A DNA stretch of 64,000 nucleotides from Paracoccus stylophorae (GTDB lineage: Bacteria; Pseudomonadota; Alphaproteobacteria; Rhodobacterales; Rhodobacteraceae): the NCBI RefSeq assembly GCF_028553765.1, contig NZ_CP067134.1, positions 1,221,001 through 1,285,000 of the forward strand. Direction: 5' to 3'. This document shows positions 18,527 through 29,050 of the stretch, piece by piece (positions within the stretch are counted from its first letter, which is position 1; each line of letters starts with the position of its first letter). The position numbers and the translations under genes were made by a program. The notes under the pieces are model-generated. The model had not been told where the DNA came from. It saw only the letters and a list, made by a program, of their open reading frames with translations, and did no database searches.

Positions 18527-20806
18527 TCAGCTGTAATGCGCGACCGGGGTGCCGGCCAGCACGCTCATGTTCAGCAGGCCGCGCGTGGTGATCGAGGGGG
18601 TCACGATATGGGCGCGGTTGCCCATGCCCATCAGGATCGGCCCGACCTCAAGCCCGTTGGCGCGCATCTTCAGCGCGTTGCGCACCCCCGAGGCGGCGTC
18701 CGTGCCGGCAAAGACCAGCACGTTCGCCGAACCTTCCAGGCGCGATCCGGGGAAGATCCGCTCGCGCAGCGCCGGATCCAGCGCGGCATCGACCTGCATT
18801 TCGCCCTCATACATGAAATCGGGCTCGCGCGCGTCCAGCAGCGTCATCGCCTCGCGCATCTTGCGGCCGGTATAGGTGTCCAGATTGCCGAACTGCGAAT
18901 GCGCGCACAGCGCGATCTTGGGGGTCATGCCGAAACGCCGGACATGGCGCGCCGCGCCGCGCACGGTTTCCATGATCTGCTGGGGCGTGGGATCGTTCTC
19001 GCACTGGGTGTCGGCGATGAACAGCGGCCCGTCTTCCAGGATGATCATCGACAGCGCGCCGACCGGTTGCAATCCGCCGCGCGCCAGGATCTGGCGCACA
19101 TATTGCAGATGCCAGTTATACTGCCCGATCGTGCCGCAGATCAGGCTGTCGGCCTCGCCGCGATGGACCATGACACAGGCGATGGCGGTGGTGTTGGTGC
19201 GCATGATCGCCCGCGCGATGTCGGGGCTGACGCCGCGCCGTGCCATCAGCTGGTGATAGGTTTCCCAGTAATCGCGATAGCGGGGATCGTTTTCCGGGTT
19301 CACGATCTCGAAATCCTTGTCGGGGCGGATCGGCAGGCCGGCGCGTTCGGCCCGGGTCGAGATGACGTCGGGCCGCCCGATCAGGATCGGCACGTCGGTG
19401 GTTTCCTCAAGCATCGCGTTGGCGGCGCGCAGCACGCGTTCGTCCTCGCCCTCGGCAAAGACGATGCGGCGGCGGGCGGTGGCCGCGGCCTCGAACACCG
19501 GGCGCATGATCAGCGCCGACCGGAAGACCGAACTGTCCAGCTTGCGCTTGTAGGCGTCCAGATCGTCGATGGGCCGCGTCGCGACGCCCGATTCCATCGC
19601 CGCGCGCGCCACGGCGGTCGACACGATGCCGACCAGTCGCGGATCGAAGGGTTTCGGGATCAGGTAATCCGGCCCGAAGGTCAGCGTCTCGCCGCGATAG
19701 GCCGCTGCGGCCTCGGCCGCGGTGGTGGCCCGGGCCAGGGCCGCGATACCCTCGATGCAGGCCAGTTCCATCTCGTCGTTGATCGTGGTCGCGCCGACAT
19801 CCAGCGCGCCGCGAAAGATGAACGGAAAGCACAGCACGTTGTTGACCTGGTTGGGAAAATCGCTGCGGCCGGTGGCTATGATCGCGCCGGGCGCCACGGC
19901 GCGGGCGTCGTCTGGCAGGATTTCGGGCGTCGGGTTGGCGAGCGCGAAGATCACCGGACGTTCGGTCATGCGCTGCACCATCTCGGGCGTCAGCACGCCC
20001 GGACCCGACAGACCCAGGAACAGATCGGCGCCGTCGATCACGTCCGACAGCGTGCGCAGTTCGCTGTCCTGCGCGAATTCGGCCTTCTGGGCGTTCATGT
20101 CCTCGGTCCGGCCCTTATAGACCAGGCCGTGAATGTCGCACAGCCAGATGTTGCGACGCTGGACGCCCAGCTTGACCAGCATGTTCAGACAGGCGATGCC
20201 GGCCGCGCCGCCGCCGGTCGAGACGACCTTGATATCCTCGAAATTCTTGCCGGCGACGCGCAGCGCGTTCGTCGCCGCCGCCCCCACGACGATGGCGGTG
20301 CCGTGCTGGTCGTCGTGAAAGACCGGGATGTTCATCCGCTCGCGGCACAGTTTCTCGACGATGAAGCAGTCGGGGGCCTTGATATCCTCAAGATTGATGG
20401 CCCCGAAGGTGGGTTCCAGCGCGCAGACGATATCGGCCAGTCTTTCGGGATCGGACTGGTTCACCTCGATGTCGAAACAGTCGATATTGGCGAATTTCTT
20501 GAACAGGACCGCCTTGCCCTCCATCACCGGCTTGCTGGCCGCGGCGCCGATATTGCCCAGGCCCAGCACGGCGGTGCCGTTGGTGACGACGGCGACAAGA
20601 TTGGCGCGCGCGGTAAAGCGGCTGGCGGTGGCGGGATCGGCCTGAATCTCCAGACAGGCCTCGGCCACGCCGGGCGAATAGGCGCGGGCCAGGTCGCGGC
20701 CATTGGCAAGCGGCTTGGTCGCCCGGATCTCCAGTTTGCCGGGTCGCGGAAATTCGTGATAGTCCAGCGCCGCCTGACGTGCGGTATCCTGCCTGCGTTC
20801 GCTCAT
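18527..20806 (-). CDS. maeB: NADP-dependent malic enzyme with C-terminal phosphotransacetylase-like domain
   Basis: 759 residues, the normal length for the MaeB fusion. Residues about 1-160 are the malic N-domain ([42 protein letters not shown]), about 165-430 the NAD(P)-binding domain ([35 protein letters not shown]), and about 445-759 a phosphate acetyltransferase-like domain ([21 protein letters not shown]...). It decarboxylates malate to pyruvate with NADPH formation; the PTA-like part is regulatory in studied homologues. Single gene, divergent from the cdd operon, upstream of prpE by 252 bp on the same strand. Confidence 0.96.
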   Translation of the reverse strand: MSERRQDTARQAALDYHEFPRPGKLEIRATKPLANGRDLARAYSPGVAEACLEIQADPATASRFTARANLVAVVTNGTAVLGLGNIGAAASKPVMEGKAVLFKKFANIDCFDIEVNQSDPERLADIVCALEPTFGAINLEDIKAPDCFIVEKLCRERMNIPVFHDDQHGTAIVVGAAATNALRVAGKNFEDIKVVSTGGGAAGIACLNMLVKLGVQRRNIWLCDIHGLVYKGRTEDMNAQKAEFAQDSELRTLSDVIDGADLFLGLSGPGVLTPEMVQRMTERPVIFALANPTPEILPDDARAVAPGAIIATGRSDFPNQVNNVLCFPFIFRGALDVGATTINDEMELACIEGIAALARATTAAEAAAAYRGETLTFGPDYLIPKPFDPRLVGIVSTAVARAAMESGVATRPIDDLDAYKRKLDSSVFRSALIMRPVFEAAATARRRIVFAEGEDERVLRAANAMLEETTDVPILIGRPDVISTRAERAGLPIRPDKDFEIVNPENDPRYRDYWETYHQLMARRGVSPDIARAIMRTNTTAIACVMVHRGEADSLICGTIGQYNWHLQYVRQILARGGLQPVGALSMIILEDGPLFIADTQCENDPTPQQIMETVRGAARHVRRFGMTPKIALCAHSQFGNLDTYTGRKMREAMTLLDAREPDFMYEGEMQVDAALDPALRERIFPGSRLEGSANVLVFAGTDAASGVRNALKMRANGLEVGPILMGMGNRAHIVTPSITTRGLLNMSVLAGTPVAHYS

Positions 20807-20936
20807 CCTTGCCCCCTCCGACTGGGAATGTAGTTCACCGTTAAACCATTCCCACGGAAAGGAACAGGCGGCTTCGGCTTGCGTTGGCGGGGCCGAGGCG
20901 CAAGACTGCCGGCAAGATGCGGCAAGGGGAACGGCG

Positions 20937-21332
20937 ATGTCACTGATGGATGCGGCGCGCGAGGTGCGCGAAATGGCCTATGCGCCCTATTCCCGCTTTC
21001 GTGTCGGGGCGGCGGTGCGCGGTGCGTCGGGCGCGATCCATCGCGGCTGCAACGTCGAGAATGTGGCCTATCCCGAAGGCACCTGTGCCGAGGCCGGGGC
21101 GATTGCCGCGATGATCGCCGCAGGCGACACCGAACTGGTCGAGGTCGCGGTGATCGCGGACAGCCACGCCCCGGTTCCGCCCTGCGGCGGCTGTCGCCAG
21201 AAACTGGCCGAGTTCGGGCGCCACGACACGCCCGTCCTGCTGGCCACGCTGGACGGCGCGACCTTGTCCACGACCATCGGCGAATTGCTGCCCGGCCGCT
21301 TTGATCAGGACCATATGAGCCGGGCGGAATGA
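20937..21332 (+). CDS. cdd: Cytidine deaminase
   Basis: 131 residues, the tetrameric short form. Deaminates cytidine and deoxycytidine to uridine forms. The zinc site is complete: C50 and catalytic E52 in GTCAEAGAIAAM, and C83/C86 in PPCGGCRQ; substrate residues NVENVAYPEG precede it. First gene of a five-gene salvage operon in which each neighbouring pair of genes overlaps by a few bases; its stop overlaps the deoA start (ATGA). Confidence 0.96.
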   Translation: MSLMDAAREVREMAYAPYSRFRVGAAVRGASGAIHRGCNVENVAYPEGTCAEAGAIAAMIAAGDTELVEVAVIADSHAPVPPCGGCRQKLAEFGRHDTPVLLATLDGATLSTTIGELLPGRFDQDHMSRAE

Positions 21333-22612
21333 CCGATCCGCGCGCCGTCATCGCGGCGGTCCGCGACGGGCACGGTCTGGACGGGCCGGGCGCCACGCTG
21401 ATCGCGCAGGGTCTGGCCGACGGGTCGGTCAGCGACGCGCAGGCGGGCGCCTTTGCCATGGCTGTGCTGACGCGCGGCATCGGCGATGCGGGCCGGGTGG
21501 CGCTGACCCGCGCGATGCGCGATTCGGGCGATGTCATGCGGTGGGACCTGCCTGGCCCGGTCGTGGACAAGCATTCGACCGGCGGCATCGGCGATACGGT
21601 CAGCCTGATCCTTGCGCCGCTGCTGGCCGCGTCGGGCGTGTATGTTCCGATGATCTCGGGTCGCGGGCTGGGCCATACCGGCGGCACGCTGGACAAGCTT
21701 GAGGCGATTGCGGGCTTTGTCTGCGACCAGACCGAAACACAGTTTCGCGCCATCGTTGAAAATGTTGGCTGCGCCATCGTGGCCGCCACCGCCGATCTGG
21801 CGCCCGCCGACCGGCGGCTTTACGCGATCCGCGATGAATCGGGCACGGTCGAATCGCTGGACCTGATCACCGCCTCGATCCTGTCCAAGAAACTGGCCGC
21901 GGGGCTGGACGCATTGGTGCTGGACGTCAAGGCCGGATCGGGCGCGTTTCTGAAGACGCCCGACAGCAGCGACCGGCTGGCGCGCGCCCTGGTGCAGACG
22001 TCGAACGGGGCGGGCTGCCGCGCCTCGGCCCTGATCACCGACATGGATCAGCCGCTGGCGCGGTCGGCGGGCAACGCGCTTGAGGTGGCCGAGGCGATCC
22101 GGGTGCTGCGCGGCGAGGCGGGCGCGCTGCGCGATCTGACGCTGCATCTGTGCGCGGAATGCCTGCGCCTTGCGGGGCGGGACGCGGACGGTCTGGCCGG
22201 CAGGCTGGATTCGGGCGCGGCGGCCGAGATTTTCGGCCGCATGGTCGCGGCGCAGGGCGGACCGCGCGATCTGCTGGATCGGCCCGACCGCCATCTGACC
22301 GCCGCGCCCGTGACGCGCCCGGTGCCCGCGCCCGAGGGCGCGGTGGCGGGCATCGACGTCGCCGCACTGGGACACGCGGTCGTGGCGCTTGGCGGGGGCC
22401 GCATCCGGGCGGGCGACAGGATCAACCACCGCGTGGGGTTGAGCGAACTGGCCAGGCTGGGCGAACCCGTCGGCCGCGACCGGCCGCTGGCGGTGGTGCA
22501 CGCGGGCGACGACACCGCGGCCCGAATCGCCGTCGCGGCCGTTCGGGCGGCCTATCGCATCGGCGCGCCAACCCTGCCCGGCCCGCTGGTCCGCGACAGG
22601 ATCGTGGAATGA
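21329..22612 (+). CDS. deoA: Thymidine phosphorylase
   Basis: 427 residues. Splits thymidine with phosphate to thymine and deoxyribose 1-phosphate. The phosphate-binding family signature appears as VVDKHSTGGIGDTVSLILAPLLAASGVYVPMISGRGLGHTGGTLDKLE; ITASILSKKLAAGLDALVLDVKAGSGAF is also typical. It starts 4 bases inside cdd and ends 4 bases inside deoB, so the salvage steps are made together. The sequence fits the E. coli-like DeoA rather than the longer archaeal AMP phosphorylase form. Confidence 0.96.
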   Translation: MTDPRAVIAAVRDGHGLDGPGATLIAQGLADGSVSDAQAGAFAMAVLTRGIGDAGRVALTRAMRDSGDVMRWDLPGPVVDKHSTGGIGDTVSLILAPLLAASGVYVPMISGRGLGHTGGTLDKLEAIAGFVCDQTETQFRAIVENVGCAIVAATADLAPADRRLYAIRDESGTVESLDLITASILSKKLAAGLDALVLDVKAGSGAFLKTPDSSDRLARALVQTSNGAGCRASALITDMDQPLARSAGNALEVAEAIRVLRGEAGALRDLTLHLCAECLRLAGRDADGLAGRLDSGAAAEIFGRMVAAQGGPRDLLDRPDRHLTAAPVTRPVPAPEGAVAGIDVAALGHAVVALGGGRIRAGDRINHRVGLSELARLGEPVGRDRPLAVVHAGDDTAARIAVAAVRAAYRIGAPTLPGPLVRDRIVE

Positions 22613-23796
22613 GCGGGAACCGCGCCTTTCTGATCGTCATGGACAGCGTCGGCATCGGCGGCGCGCCCGATGCCGACCGGTTCTTCAACGGCGACACCGC
22701 CGATACTGGCGCGAACACGGTCGGGCATATCGCCATGGCGCAACCGCTGAGCCTGCCCAATCTGGACCGGCTTGGGCTGGGGGCGGCGATCCATCTGGCC
22801 TCGGGGCTTCGGGCGCCGGGTCTGGGGTCCGAGCCGCAGGGCCTGTGGGGTGCGGCGACCGAAATCTCGACGGGCAAGGACACGCCCTCGGGGCACTGGG
22901 AAATCGCCGGCGTGCCGGTGCCGTGGGAATGGCACGTTTTTCCCAAGACCGTGCCCGCATTCCCCGACAAGGTGACGGCGCGGATCTGCGAACTGGCGGG
23001 CACGGACGGGATCCTGGCCAACTGCCACGCTTCGGGCACGCAGGTGATCGAGGATTTCGGCGCCGAACATATCCGCACCGGCTGGCCGATCTGCTATACC
23101 TCGGTCGACAGCGTGTTGCAGATCGCCGCGCATGAGGAGCATTTCGGACTGGACCGGCTGATCGCGTTGTGCCGCGACCTTGCCCCGATGCTGCACGGGA
23201 TGCGCGTGGGCCGCGTCATCGCGCGGCCCTTTCTGGGCGAGGCGGCCGGCGCCTTCAGGCGCACGCCGAACCGCCGCGACTTTGCCATCGCCCCGCCCGC
23301 CGACACGATCCTGGACATCGCCGCGAGGGCCGGGCGCGTCACCCACGCCATCGGCAAGATCGGCGACATCTTCAGCCATCGCGGCATCGCGCACCTGCAC
23401 AAGGGCAAATCCGACGCCGATCTGGCCGACCATCTTCTGCGTCTGGCAACCGACGCCGAACCGGGCAGCCTGGTTTTCGCCAATTTCGTCGAATTCGACA
23501 CGAATTTCGGCCACCGGCGCGATCTGCCGGGCTATGCCGCGCAGCTGGAATGGTTCGATGGCGTCGCGGGCCGGCTGATCGACCGCCTGCGTCCGGGCGA
23601 TCTGGCGATCTTCACCGCCGATCACGGCAACGACCCGTCCTGGACCGGCACCGATCACACCCGCGAACGGGTGCCGGTGCTGGGTTTCGGAGCCGGCGCG
23701 CGCGCCGTCGGGCTGGTCGGGTTCAGCGATATCGGCGCGTCCATCATGAAGCATCTGGGCCTCGATCCGCCGCAACACGGAAAGTCGTTTCTTTGA
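22609..23796 (+). CDS. deoB: Phosphopentomutase
   Basis: 395 residues of the alkaline-phosphatase superfamily. Interconverts (deoxy)ribose 1-phosphate and 5-phosphate, linking nucleoside breakdown to central metabolism. Visible: the N-terminal metal site FLIVMDSVGIGGAPDADRF, GKDTPSGHWEIAG with the phospho-acceptor threonine, and the C-terminal metal ligands in FVEFDTNFGHRRD and TADHGNDPSWTGTDHTRE. The ATG at 22609 overlaps the deoA stop. The add gene begins on a TTG inside its last codons. Confidence 0.96.
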   Translation: MSGNRAFLIVMDSVGIGGAPDADRFFNGDTADTGANTVGHIAMAQPLSLPNLDRLGLGAAIHLASGLRAPGLGSEPQGLWGAATEISTGKDTPSGHWEIAGVPVPWEWHVFPKTVPAFPDKVTARICELAGTDGILANCHASGTQVIEDFGAEHIRTGWPICYTSVDSVLQIAAHEEHFGLDRLIALCRDLAPMLHGMRVGRVIARPFLGEAAGAFRRTPNRRDFAIAPPADTILDIAARAGRVTHAIGKIGDIFSHRGIAHLHKGKSDADLADHLLRLATDAEPGSLVFANFVEFDTNFGHRRDLPGYAAQLEWFDGVAGRLIDRLRPGDLAIFTADHGNDPSWTGTDHTRERVPVLGFGAGARAVGLVGFSDIGASIMKHLGLDPPQHGKSFL

Positions 23797-24764
23797 AGAA
23801 GACGGAACTGCATCTGCATCTGGAAGGCGCCGCACCGCCGGAATTCGTCCGCGCGCTGGCGGCCGAAAAACATGTCGATCTGTCGCGCATCTTCGACGCG
23901 CAGGGCCATTACGCCTATGAGGGATTCGACGATTTCCTGCGCGTCTACGAGGCGGCGACCGGCGTGCTGCAAACCCCGCGCGATTACGCCCGCCTTCTGG
24001 CCGAGGTGCTGGAACGCAGCGCCGGACAGGGCGTGATCTATACCGAGCTTTTCGTGTCGCCCGAATTCTGCGGCGGCGGCGATCTGGCTGCGTGGCGCGA
24101 CTTTGTGGCCGCCATGGCCGAGACTGCCGCGGACATGCGCGCCCAGGGGATCGACAGCCGCGGCGTCGTCACCTGCATCCGCCATTTCGGCCCCGACCGC
24201 GCAAGACGGTCCGCCATCTGCGCCGCCGAGACGGGGGGCGAGACGGGGGGCGACTGGATCGCCGGTTTCGGCATGGGCGGGGCCGAGGCGGTGGGCAAGG
24301 CGACCGATTTCGCGTGGAGCTTTGACTGCGCGCGCGAGGCCGGGCTGGGCCTGACCTGCCATGCCGGCGAATGGGCCGGACCGGACAGCATCCGGCAGGC
24401 GCTGGATCTGGGCGTGACCCGCATCGGCCACGGCGTCCGCGCGATCGAGGATCCGGGGCTGGTGCGCGATCTGGCCGCGCGCGGCACGGTGCTGGAGGTC
24501 TGTCCCGGCTCGAACGTGGCACTGGGGCTGTATCCGGACTGGACCGCGCATCCCATCGCGCGGCTGGCCGATGCGGGCGTGAAGGTGACGGTCTCGACCG
24601 ACGATCCGCCCTTCTTCCATACCACGATGCAGCATGAATACGACCGCCTTGCCGACGCGTTCGACTGGGGCGAGGACGAATTCGCACAGATCAACCGGTG
24701 GGCCGTCGACGCCGCGTTCTGCGACGCGGCCACCCGAGACAGGCTGAGAAAGGAATTTCCGTGA
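23793..24764 (+). CDS. add: Adenosine deaminase
   Basis: 323 residues when started at the TTG at 23793, which overlaps the deoB stop by 4 bases (TTGA). That start gives the standard family opening [12 protein letters not shown], with zinc ligands H8 and H10; further metal and catalytic residues are in [17 protein letters not shown] and [11 protein letters not shown]. Hydrolyses adenosine to inosine. It could instead be the related adenine deaminase of the same family, which sequence reading alone does not fully exclude. Upstream in-frame codons are antisense to nothing but overlap deoB heavily, so the long ORF from 23169 is not used. Confidence 0.92.
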   Translation: MKKTELHLHLEGAAPPEFVRALAAEKHVDLSRIFDAQGHYAYEGFDDFLRVYEAATGVLQTPRDYARLLAEVLERSAGQGVIYTELFVSPEFCGGGDLAAWRDFVAAMAETAADMRAQGIDSRGVVTCIRHFGPDRARRSAICAAETGGETGGDWIAGFGMGGAEAVGKATDFAWSFDCAREAGLGLTCHAGEWAGPDSIRQALDLGVTRIGHGVRAIEDPGLVRDLAARGTVLEVCPGSNVALGLYPDWTAHPIARLADAGVKVTVSTDDPPFFHTTMQHEYDRLADAFDWGEDEFAQINRWAVDAAFCDAATRDRLRKEFP

Positions 24765-25393
24765 CCGACCCGCATCTGACCGTCATCACCCACCCCCTGG
24801 TGCAGCACAAGCTGACGATCATGCGCCAGAAGGACGTCTCGACCGCCGGATTCCGGCGGCTTCTGCGCGAGATCAGCCTGCTTCTGGCCTATGAGGTGAC
24901 GCGCGAACTGGAACTGACCACGACCACCATCGAAACCCCGTTATGCCGGATGCAGGCCCCCACGCTGGAGGGCAAGAAGCTGGCCCTGATCTCGATCCTG
25001 CGGGCGGGCAACGGGTTGCTGGACGGGATCCTGGAACTGATCCCGGCGGCGCGGGTCGGCTTTATCGGGCTGTATCGCGACCCCCAGACGCTGAAGCCGG
25101 TCGAATATTACTGCAAGGTGCCGGCGCTGGACCAGCGCATGACCATCGTCGTCGATCCGATGCTGGCGACCGGCAATTCGGTGGTCGCGGCCATTGACAT
25201 GCTGAAGGCGCGCGGCGCCAGGAACCTGCGTTTCCTGTGCCTGCTGGCCGCGCCCGAAGGCGTCGCCCGGATGCGCGAGGCCCATCCCGACGTGCCGATC
25301 TTCACCGCCGCGCTGGACGAACGACTGGATGAGCACGGCTATATTGTGCCGGGTCTGGGCGACGCGGGCGACCGGATGTTCGGCACGAAATAG
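24761..25393 (+). CDS. upp: Uracil phosphoribosyltransferase
   Basis: 210 residues from the GTG at 24761, which overlaps the add stop; AGAAAGGA lies 8 bases before. Makes UMP from uracil and PRPP. Visible: [35 protein letters not shown], the [13 protein letters not shown] flexible-loop region, and the PRPP-binding [17 protein letters not shown]. Last gene of the cdd-deoA-deoB-add-upp operon; together the five genes convert nucleosides to bases, UMP and pentose phosphate. Confidence 0.96.
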   Translation: MTDPHLTVITHPLVQHKLTIMRQKDVSTAGFRRLLREISLLLAYEVTRELELTTTTIETPLCRMQAPTLEGKKLALISILRAGNGLLDGILELIPAARVGFIGLYRDPQTLKPVEYYCKVPALDQRMTIVVDPMLATGNSVVAAIDMLKARGARNLRFLCLLAAPEGVARMREAHPDVPIFTAALDERLDEHGYIVPGLGDAGDRMFGTK

Positions 25394-25464
25394 GTCCGCG
25401 TTAACCCGGATTTCAGCTTTGCGGCCTAGCGTTCGGCCAGGGCGGTGAAATCGCGGGTGGTCTG

Positions 25465-26469
25465 ATGCGGGCGTTCTGGTGCGGGTTCTTGGCGATGGCG
25501 ATGGCGTGGGCGGTGACGGGGCAGGCGGCCCCGGTGCCGTTGCCGCCCGACGGCTTCGACGGGGCGCAATATATCGACCGCACGGGATGCGTGTTCGTGC
25601 GCACGGGCGCGGGCTGGGCCGCGCGCCGGGACAGGAACGGCCGGCCGATCTGCGGCTTTCCCCCCACGCTGTCGTCGCGCCGCACGGACTCGGAGGGGGA
25701 CGGTGTTGCGGAAACAGAGGCGCGCTCGCCCGCGGATATGCTGGCCGACACGCTGGCCGCCGGGCTGAGGGACGGCGAATTTCTGGCCGAATCCGCCCCG
25801 CCGCCTGACCGGCGCGACCCCTTGCCGGCCCCGCAGGACGATCCGATGCAGGCTCAACTGGACCAGCTTGTCGGCCATGACGCCGCGTTGCGCCGGGCGC
25901 TGTCGGGTGCGGGCGCGGGCGGGTCGGATCTTTGCGCGATGCTGGGATATGAGATGGCCGACGATCCCGCGCCGATCCTTGGCGGCGACGTGACGCAGGG
26001 GCTGTGCGCGGGGATGCGCGCGGCGGTGCCGGTCAAGCGGATCACTGCGGGCGCTGCGTCACGTGCCGACCCGCTGCAAGCCGGGTCGCCTTCCCGCAGC
26101 GGCACCGAAGCGGTCTCGGTGGTGCAGGACCGGCGTCCGCCGGCATCGGCGGCGTCGGCCCGCCGTCCGGTCGCGCCCAAAGGCAATGCCGATGCACGCG
26201 GACCCGCCATCGCGTCAGCGCCCACGGTCGAGATGATCCCTGCCTCGGCGCGCTATGTGCAGATCGGCGGTTTTGCCGATGACGAAAACGCGGTCGCCGC
26301 GATCCGTCGCCTGTCGGCGATGGGGTTCCGGGTCGCGCAGACGCGCCGCCGGGACGGCGACCGCGTCCTGCGCCTGATCCTCGCAGGTCCGTTCACGGAC
26401 CGGCGCGATCTGGTCGCCGCGCTGAACAGGCTGCGCGCCAGCGGCTATCCCGGGGCCATTGCACGCTGA
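25465..26469 (+). CDS. Exported SPOR-domain protein
   Basis: 334 residues. An N-terminal signal peptide (MRAFWCGFLAMAMAWAVTGQAA) leads a region with a conserved-looking cysteine block (YIDRTGCVFVRTGAGWAARRDRNGRPICGFPPT), a low-complexity middle, and a C-terminal SPOR domain (about 257-330: RYVQIGGFADDENAVAAIRRLSAMGF and LRLILAGPFTDRRDLVAALNRL). SPOR domains bind peptidoglycan stripped of stem peptides and target proteins to the division septum, so a periplasmic cell-wall role is likely. A partial TTAACC element lies upstream at 25401 but does not make a full CtrA box. Confidence 0.85.
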   Translation: MRAFWCGFLAMAMAWAVTGQAAPVPLPPDGFDGAQYIDRTGCVFVRTGAGWAARRDRNGRPICGFPPTLSSRRTDSEGDGVAETEARSPADMLADTLAAGLRDGEFLAESAPPPDRRDPLPAPQDDPMQAQLDQLVGHDAALRRALSGAGAGGSDLCAMLGYEMADDPAPILGGDVTQGLCAGMRAAVPVKRITAGAASRADPLQAGSPSRSGTEAVSVVQDRRPPASAASARRPVAPKGNADARGPAIASAPTVEMIPASARYVQIGGFADDENAVAAIRRLSAMGFRVAQTRRRDGDRVLRLILAGPFTDRRDLVAALNRLRASGYPGAIAR

Positions 26470-26523
26470 GACGGCCGAGGCTTGCCGCGCCACCGCTGCC
26501 CACCGACGCCGCGCGCCGCCGCG

Positions 26524-27792
26524 TCATGGAAGCGATGCGGAATCGCCTTGTCCGATCTGCACCATCCGGTGTTTCTTGCGACCGACCGACACCTTCAGCC
26601 CGTCCCCGATCAGCGCCGCATCGACCGGCATCTGCGGGTCGCTGACCGGCGCATTGTTCAGCCGCAGCCCGCCCTCGGCGATCAGGCGCTTGGCCTCCTT
26701 GCCGCTGGCGGTGATGCCGGTCTGGACCAGCATCTGCGCGACCGACAGCCCCGGCGTCAGCGCCGCGGCGGGCAGCGTCGCGATCTCCAGATCGCCGCCC
26801 GCGCCGCCCTGCTCGAACACCTCGCGGGCGGTCACCTCGGCGCTGGCGGCGGCCTCGGCGCCGTGCAGCAGCGTCGTCACCTCGTTGGCCAGCCGCACCT
26901 TGGCCTCGTTGATCTCGGACCCTTGCAGCGCGCCCAGACGCTCGCACTCATCGAGCGGCAATTCGGTATAAAGCTTCAGGAAGCGTCCGACATCGGCATC
27001 GGTGGTGTTGCGCCAGAACTGCCAGAACTCGTAAGGCGACAGCATCGCGCCGTTCAGCCACACCGCGCCGCCCGCCGACTTGCCCATCTTGCGCCCGTCG
27101 CTGGTCGTCAGCAGCGGCGAGGTCAGCCCCCAGACCACCGCGTCATCGACTCGCCGCGTCAGATCGATCCCGTTGACGATATTGCCCCACTGGTCCGACC
27201 CGCCCATCTGCAACCGGCAGTCATACCGGCGATGCAGTTCCAGAAAATCATAGGCTTGCAGGATCATGTAGTTGAATTCCAGAAAGGACAGCGACTGTTC
27301 GCGGTCCAGCCGGGACTTCACCGATTCGAAGGACAGCATCCGGTTCACGCTGAAATGCCGGCCGATGTCGCGCAGGAATTCCAGGTAATTCAGCCCGTCC
27401 AGCCATTCGGCGTTGTCCAGCATCAGCCCCGCGTTCTCGCCGTAATCCAGATAGCGCGCGAAGACCTGTCCCATCCCCTGGATGTTCGACCGGATCGCGG
27501 CCTGATCCAGCAGCGGCCGTTCCTCGGACCGGAACGACGGATCGCCCACCTTGGTCGTGCCGCCGCCCATCAGCGTGATGGGGCGGTTGCCGGTCTTCTG
27601 GAACCAGCGCAGCATCATGATGTTCAGCAGATGTCCGACATGCAGGCTGGCCGCCGTCGCGTCGTATCCGATATAGGCCGTGACCGGCCCGTCCAGCAGC
27701 GCCCGGTCCAGCGCCGCAAGATCGGTGCAGTCGGCCAGATAGCCGCGTTCGATCATCACGCGCAGAAAGTCGGATCCGGGGACATGGGTCAT
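26524..27792 (-). CDS. tyrS: Tyrosine-tRNA ligase
   Basis: 422 residues. Class I synthetase: HIGH-type motif HVGH at 51-54, the tyrosine pocket [33 protein letters not shown], and KMSKS-type KMGKS in [13 protein letters not shown]. The C-terminal ~70 residues form an S4 RNA-binding domain ([30 protein letters not shown]). The frame stays open upstream because anmK is GC-rich, but MTHVPGSDF at 27792 is the normal start. Divergent from anmK with a 59-bp gap, a common arrangement in this group. Confidence 0.97.
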   Translation of the reverse strand: MTHVPGSDFLRVMIERGYLADCTDLAALDRALLDGPVTAYIGYDATAASLHVGHLLNIMMLRWFQKTGNRPITLMGGGTTKVGDPSFRSEERPLLDQAAIRSNIQGMGQVFARYLDYGENAGLMLDNAEWLDGLNYLEFLRDIGRHFSVNRMLSFESVKSRLDREQSLSFLEFNYMILQAYDFLELHRRYDCRLQMGGSDQWGNIVNGIDLTRRVDDAVVWGLTSPLLTTSDGRKMGKSAGGAVWLNGAMLSPYEFWQFWRNTTDADVGRFLKLYTELPLDECERLGALQGSEINEAKVRLANEVTTLLHGAEAAASAEVTAREVFEQGGAGGDLEIATLPAAALTPGLSVAQMLVQTGITASGKEAKRLIAEGGLRLNNAPVSDPQMPVDAALIGDGLKVSVGRKKHRMVQIGQGDSASLP

Positions 27793-27851
27793 GGGCTGTT
27801 TCCTTCTGATCGGGGCGGATATACCGGCTGGAACAGCAAAGGAAAAGCACG

Positions 27852-28964
27852 ATGATCCGGGCCTTGGGGATGATGTCGGGAACCTCGATGGACGGCGTCG
27901 ATGCGGCCATGATCCAGACCGACGGCGTTCGCATCGCAGGCTTTGGCCGCAGCGGGTTCCGCGCCTTTTCCGACAACGAATCGGCGGTCCTGCACGCGGC
28001 CCTCGGTTGCTGGCCCGGCGATGCCGGCGTGGCCGAGGCGGCAGACATCGCGGTCCGCAGCCACGCCGCGCTGGCGCGGCTGTTCCCGCAGGCCGAGCTG
28101 ATCGGCTTTCACGGCCAGACGCTGGCCCACGATCCGGGCCGGCGCGGCACGCATCAGGCGGGGTCGGGCGCGGATCTGGCGCAGGCGACGCAGCGCCCGG
28201 TGGTCTGGGATTTCCGCCGCGAGGATGTGCGGCGCGGCGGCGAGGGGGCACCGCTGGCGCCGTTCTTTCACTGGGCCTGCGCCGACTGGGCCTGCGAACG
28301 CGGCCTGCTGTCGCGCGCGCCCGTGGCGTTTCTGAACCTGGGCGGCGTCGGCAACATCACCTGGGTCGATCCCGCCGCGCGCGCGCCCCAGGCGGACGGC
28401 GCCTGCCTGGCCTTCGACACCGGGCCGGCGAATGCGCCCCTGAACGACCTGATGCGCAGCCGCCGCCGGCAAAGCCACGATGCGGGCGGTGCGCTGGCCC
28501 GCGCGGGCCGCGCCGACGACCGGATCGTCGCGCGCTTTCTGCGCGATCCGTATTTCGACCGCCCGCCGCCCAAATCGCTGGATCGCGACCGCTTCGCGGG
28601 GCTGAGGGATGCGGTGGCGCCTTTGGCCGATGCCGATGCGGCGGCGACACTGGTTGCCGGGATCGATCTGACGCGGCGAGTCGATGACGCGGTGGTCTCG
28701 TGGCTGCCCTCGCCGCCGTTGATGGTTCTGGTCTGCGGCGGCGGTCGGCATAACGCCGCGATCATGGCGGCGCTGCGCGCGGCGCTGCCCGCACAGGTTC
28801 AGCCGGTCGAGGCGGCGGGCCTGGACGGCGACATGCTGGAGGCTCAGGCATTCGGCTGGCTGGCGGTGCGGGTCCGGCGCGGCCTGCCGATCTCGGGCCC
28901 GATGACCACCGGCGTCCCCGAACCGGTCTGCGGCGGCCGCATCAGCCATCCGCGCCCGCTCTGA
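27852..28964 (+). CDS. anmK: Anhydro-N-acetylmuramic acid kinase
   Basis: 370 residues, a sugar-kinase/actin-fold enzyme in the cytoplasm. Recycles peptidoglycan by opening and phosphorylating 1,6-anhydro-MurNAc. Visible: [22 protein letters not shown] (phosphate-binding opening), [45 protein letters not shown] and the ATP-binding [15 protein letters not shown]. Length and order are normal. Divergently placed to tyrS. Confidence 0.96.
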   Translation: MIRALGMMSGTSMDGVDAAMIQTDGVRIAGFGRSGFRAFSDNESAVLHAALGCWPGDAGVAEAADIAVRSHAALARLFPQAELIGFHGQTLAHDPGRRGTHQAGSGADLAQATQRPVVWDFRREDVRRGGEGAPLAPFFHWACADWACERGLLSRAPVAFLNLGGVGNITWVDPAARAPQADGACLAFDTGPANAPLNDLMRSRRRQSHDAGGALARAGRADDRIVARFLRDPYFDRPPPKSLDRDRFAGLRDAVAPLADADAAATLVAGIDLTRRVDDAVVSWLPSPPLMVLVCGGGRHNAAIMAALRAALPAQVQPVEAAGLDGDMLEAQAFGWLAVRVRRGLPISGPMTTGVPEPVCGGRISHPRPL

Positions 28965-29050
28965 CCCCCGGGCGGAACTGCACCGGGGCGTGCAGGTTGT
29001 TGTCCGGCAGGGGGCGCGCAAGCCCATCGGATCAACAGGGAGGAGACGAC

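Noticed and set aside
18374-20833. An 819-codon plus-strand frame
   Set aside because: Antisense to maeB; composition is that of a complementary-strand shadow.
25401-25415. Possible second CtrA box before the SPOR-domain gene
   Set aside because: Only the first half matches (TTAA-N7-TTCA).
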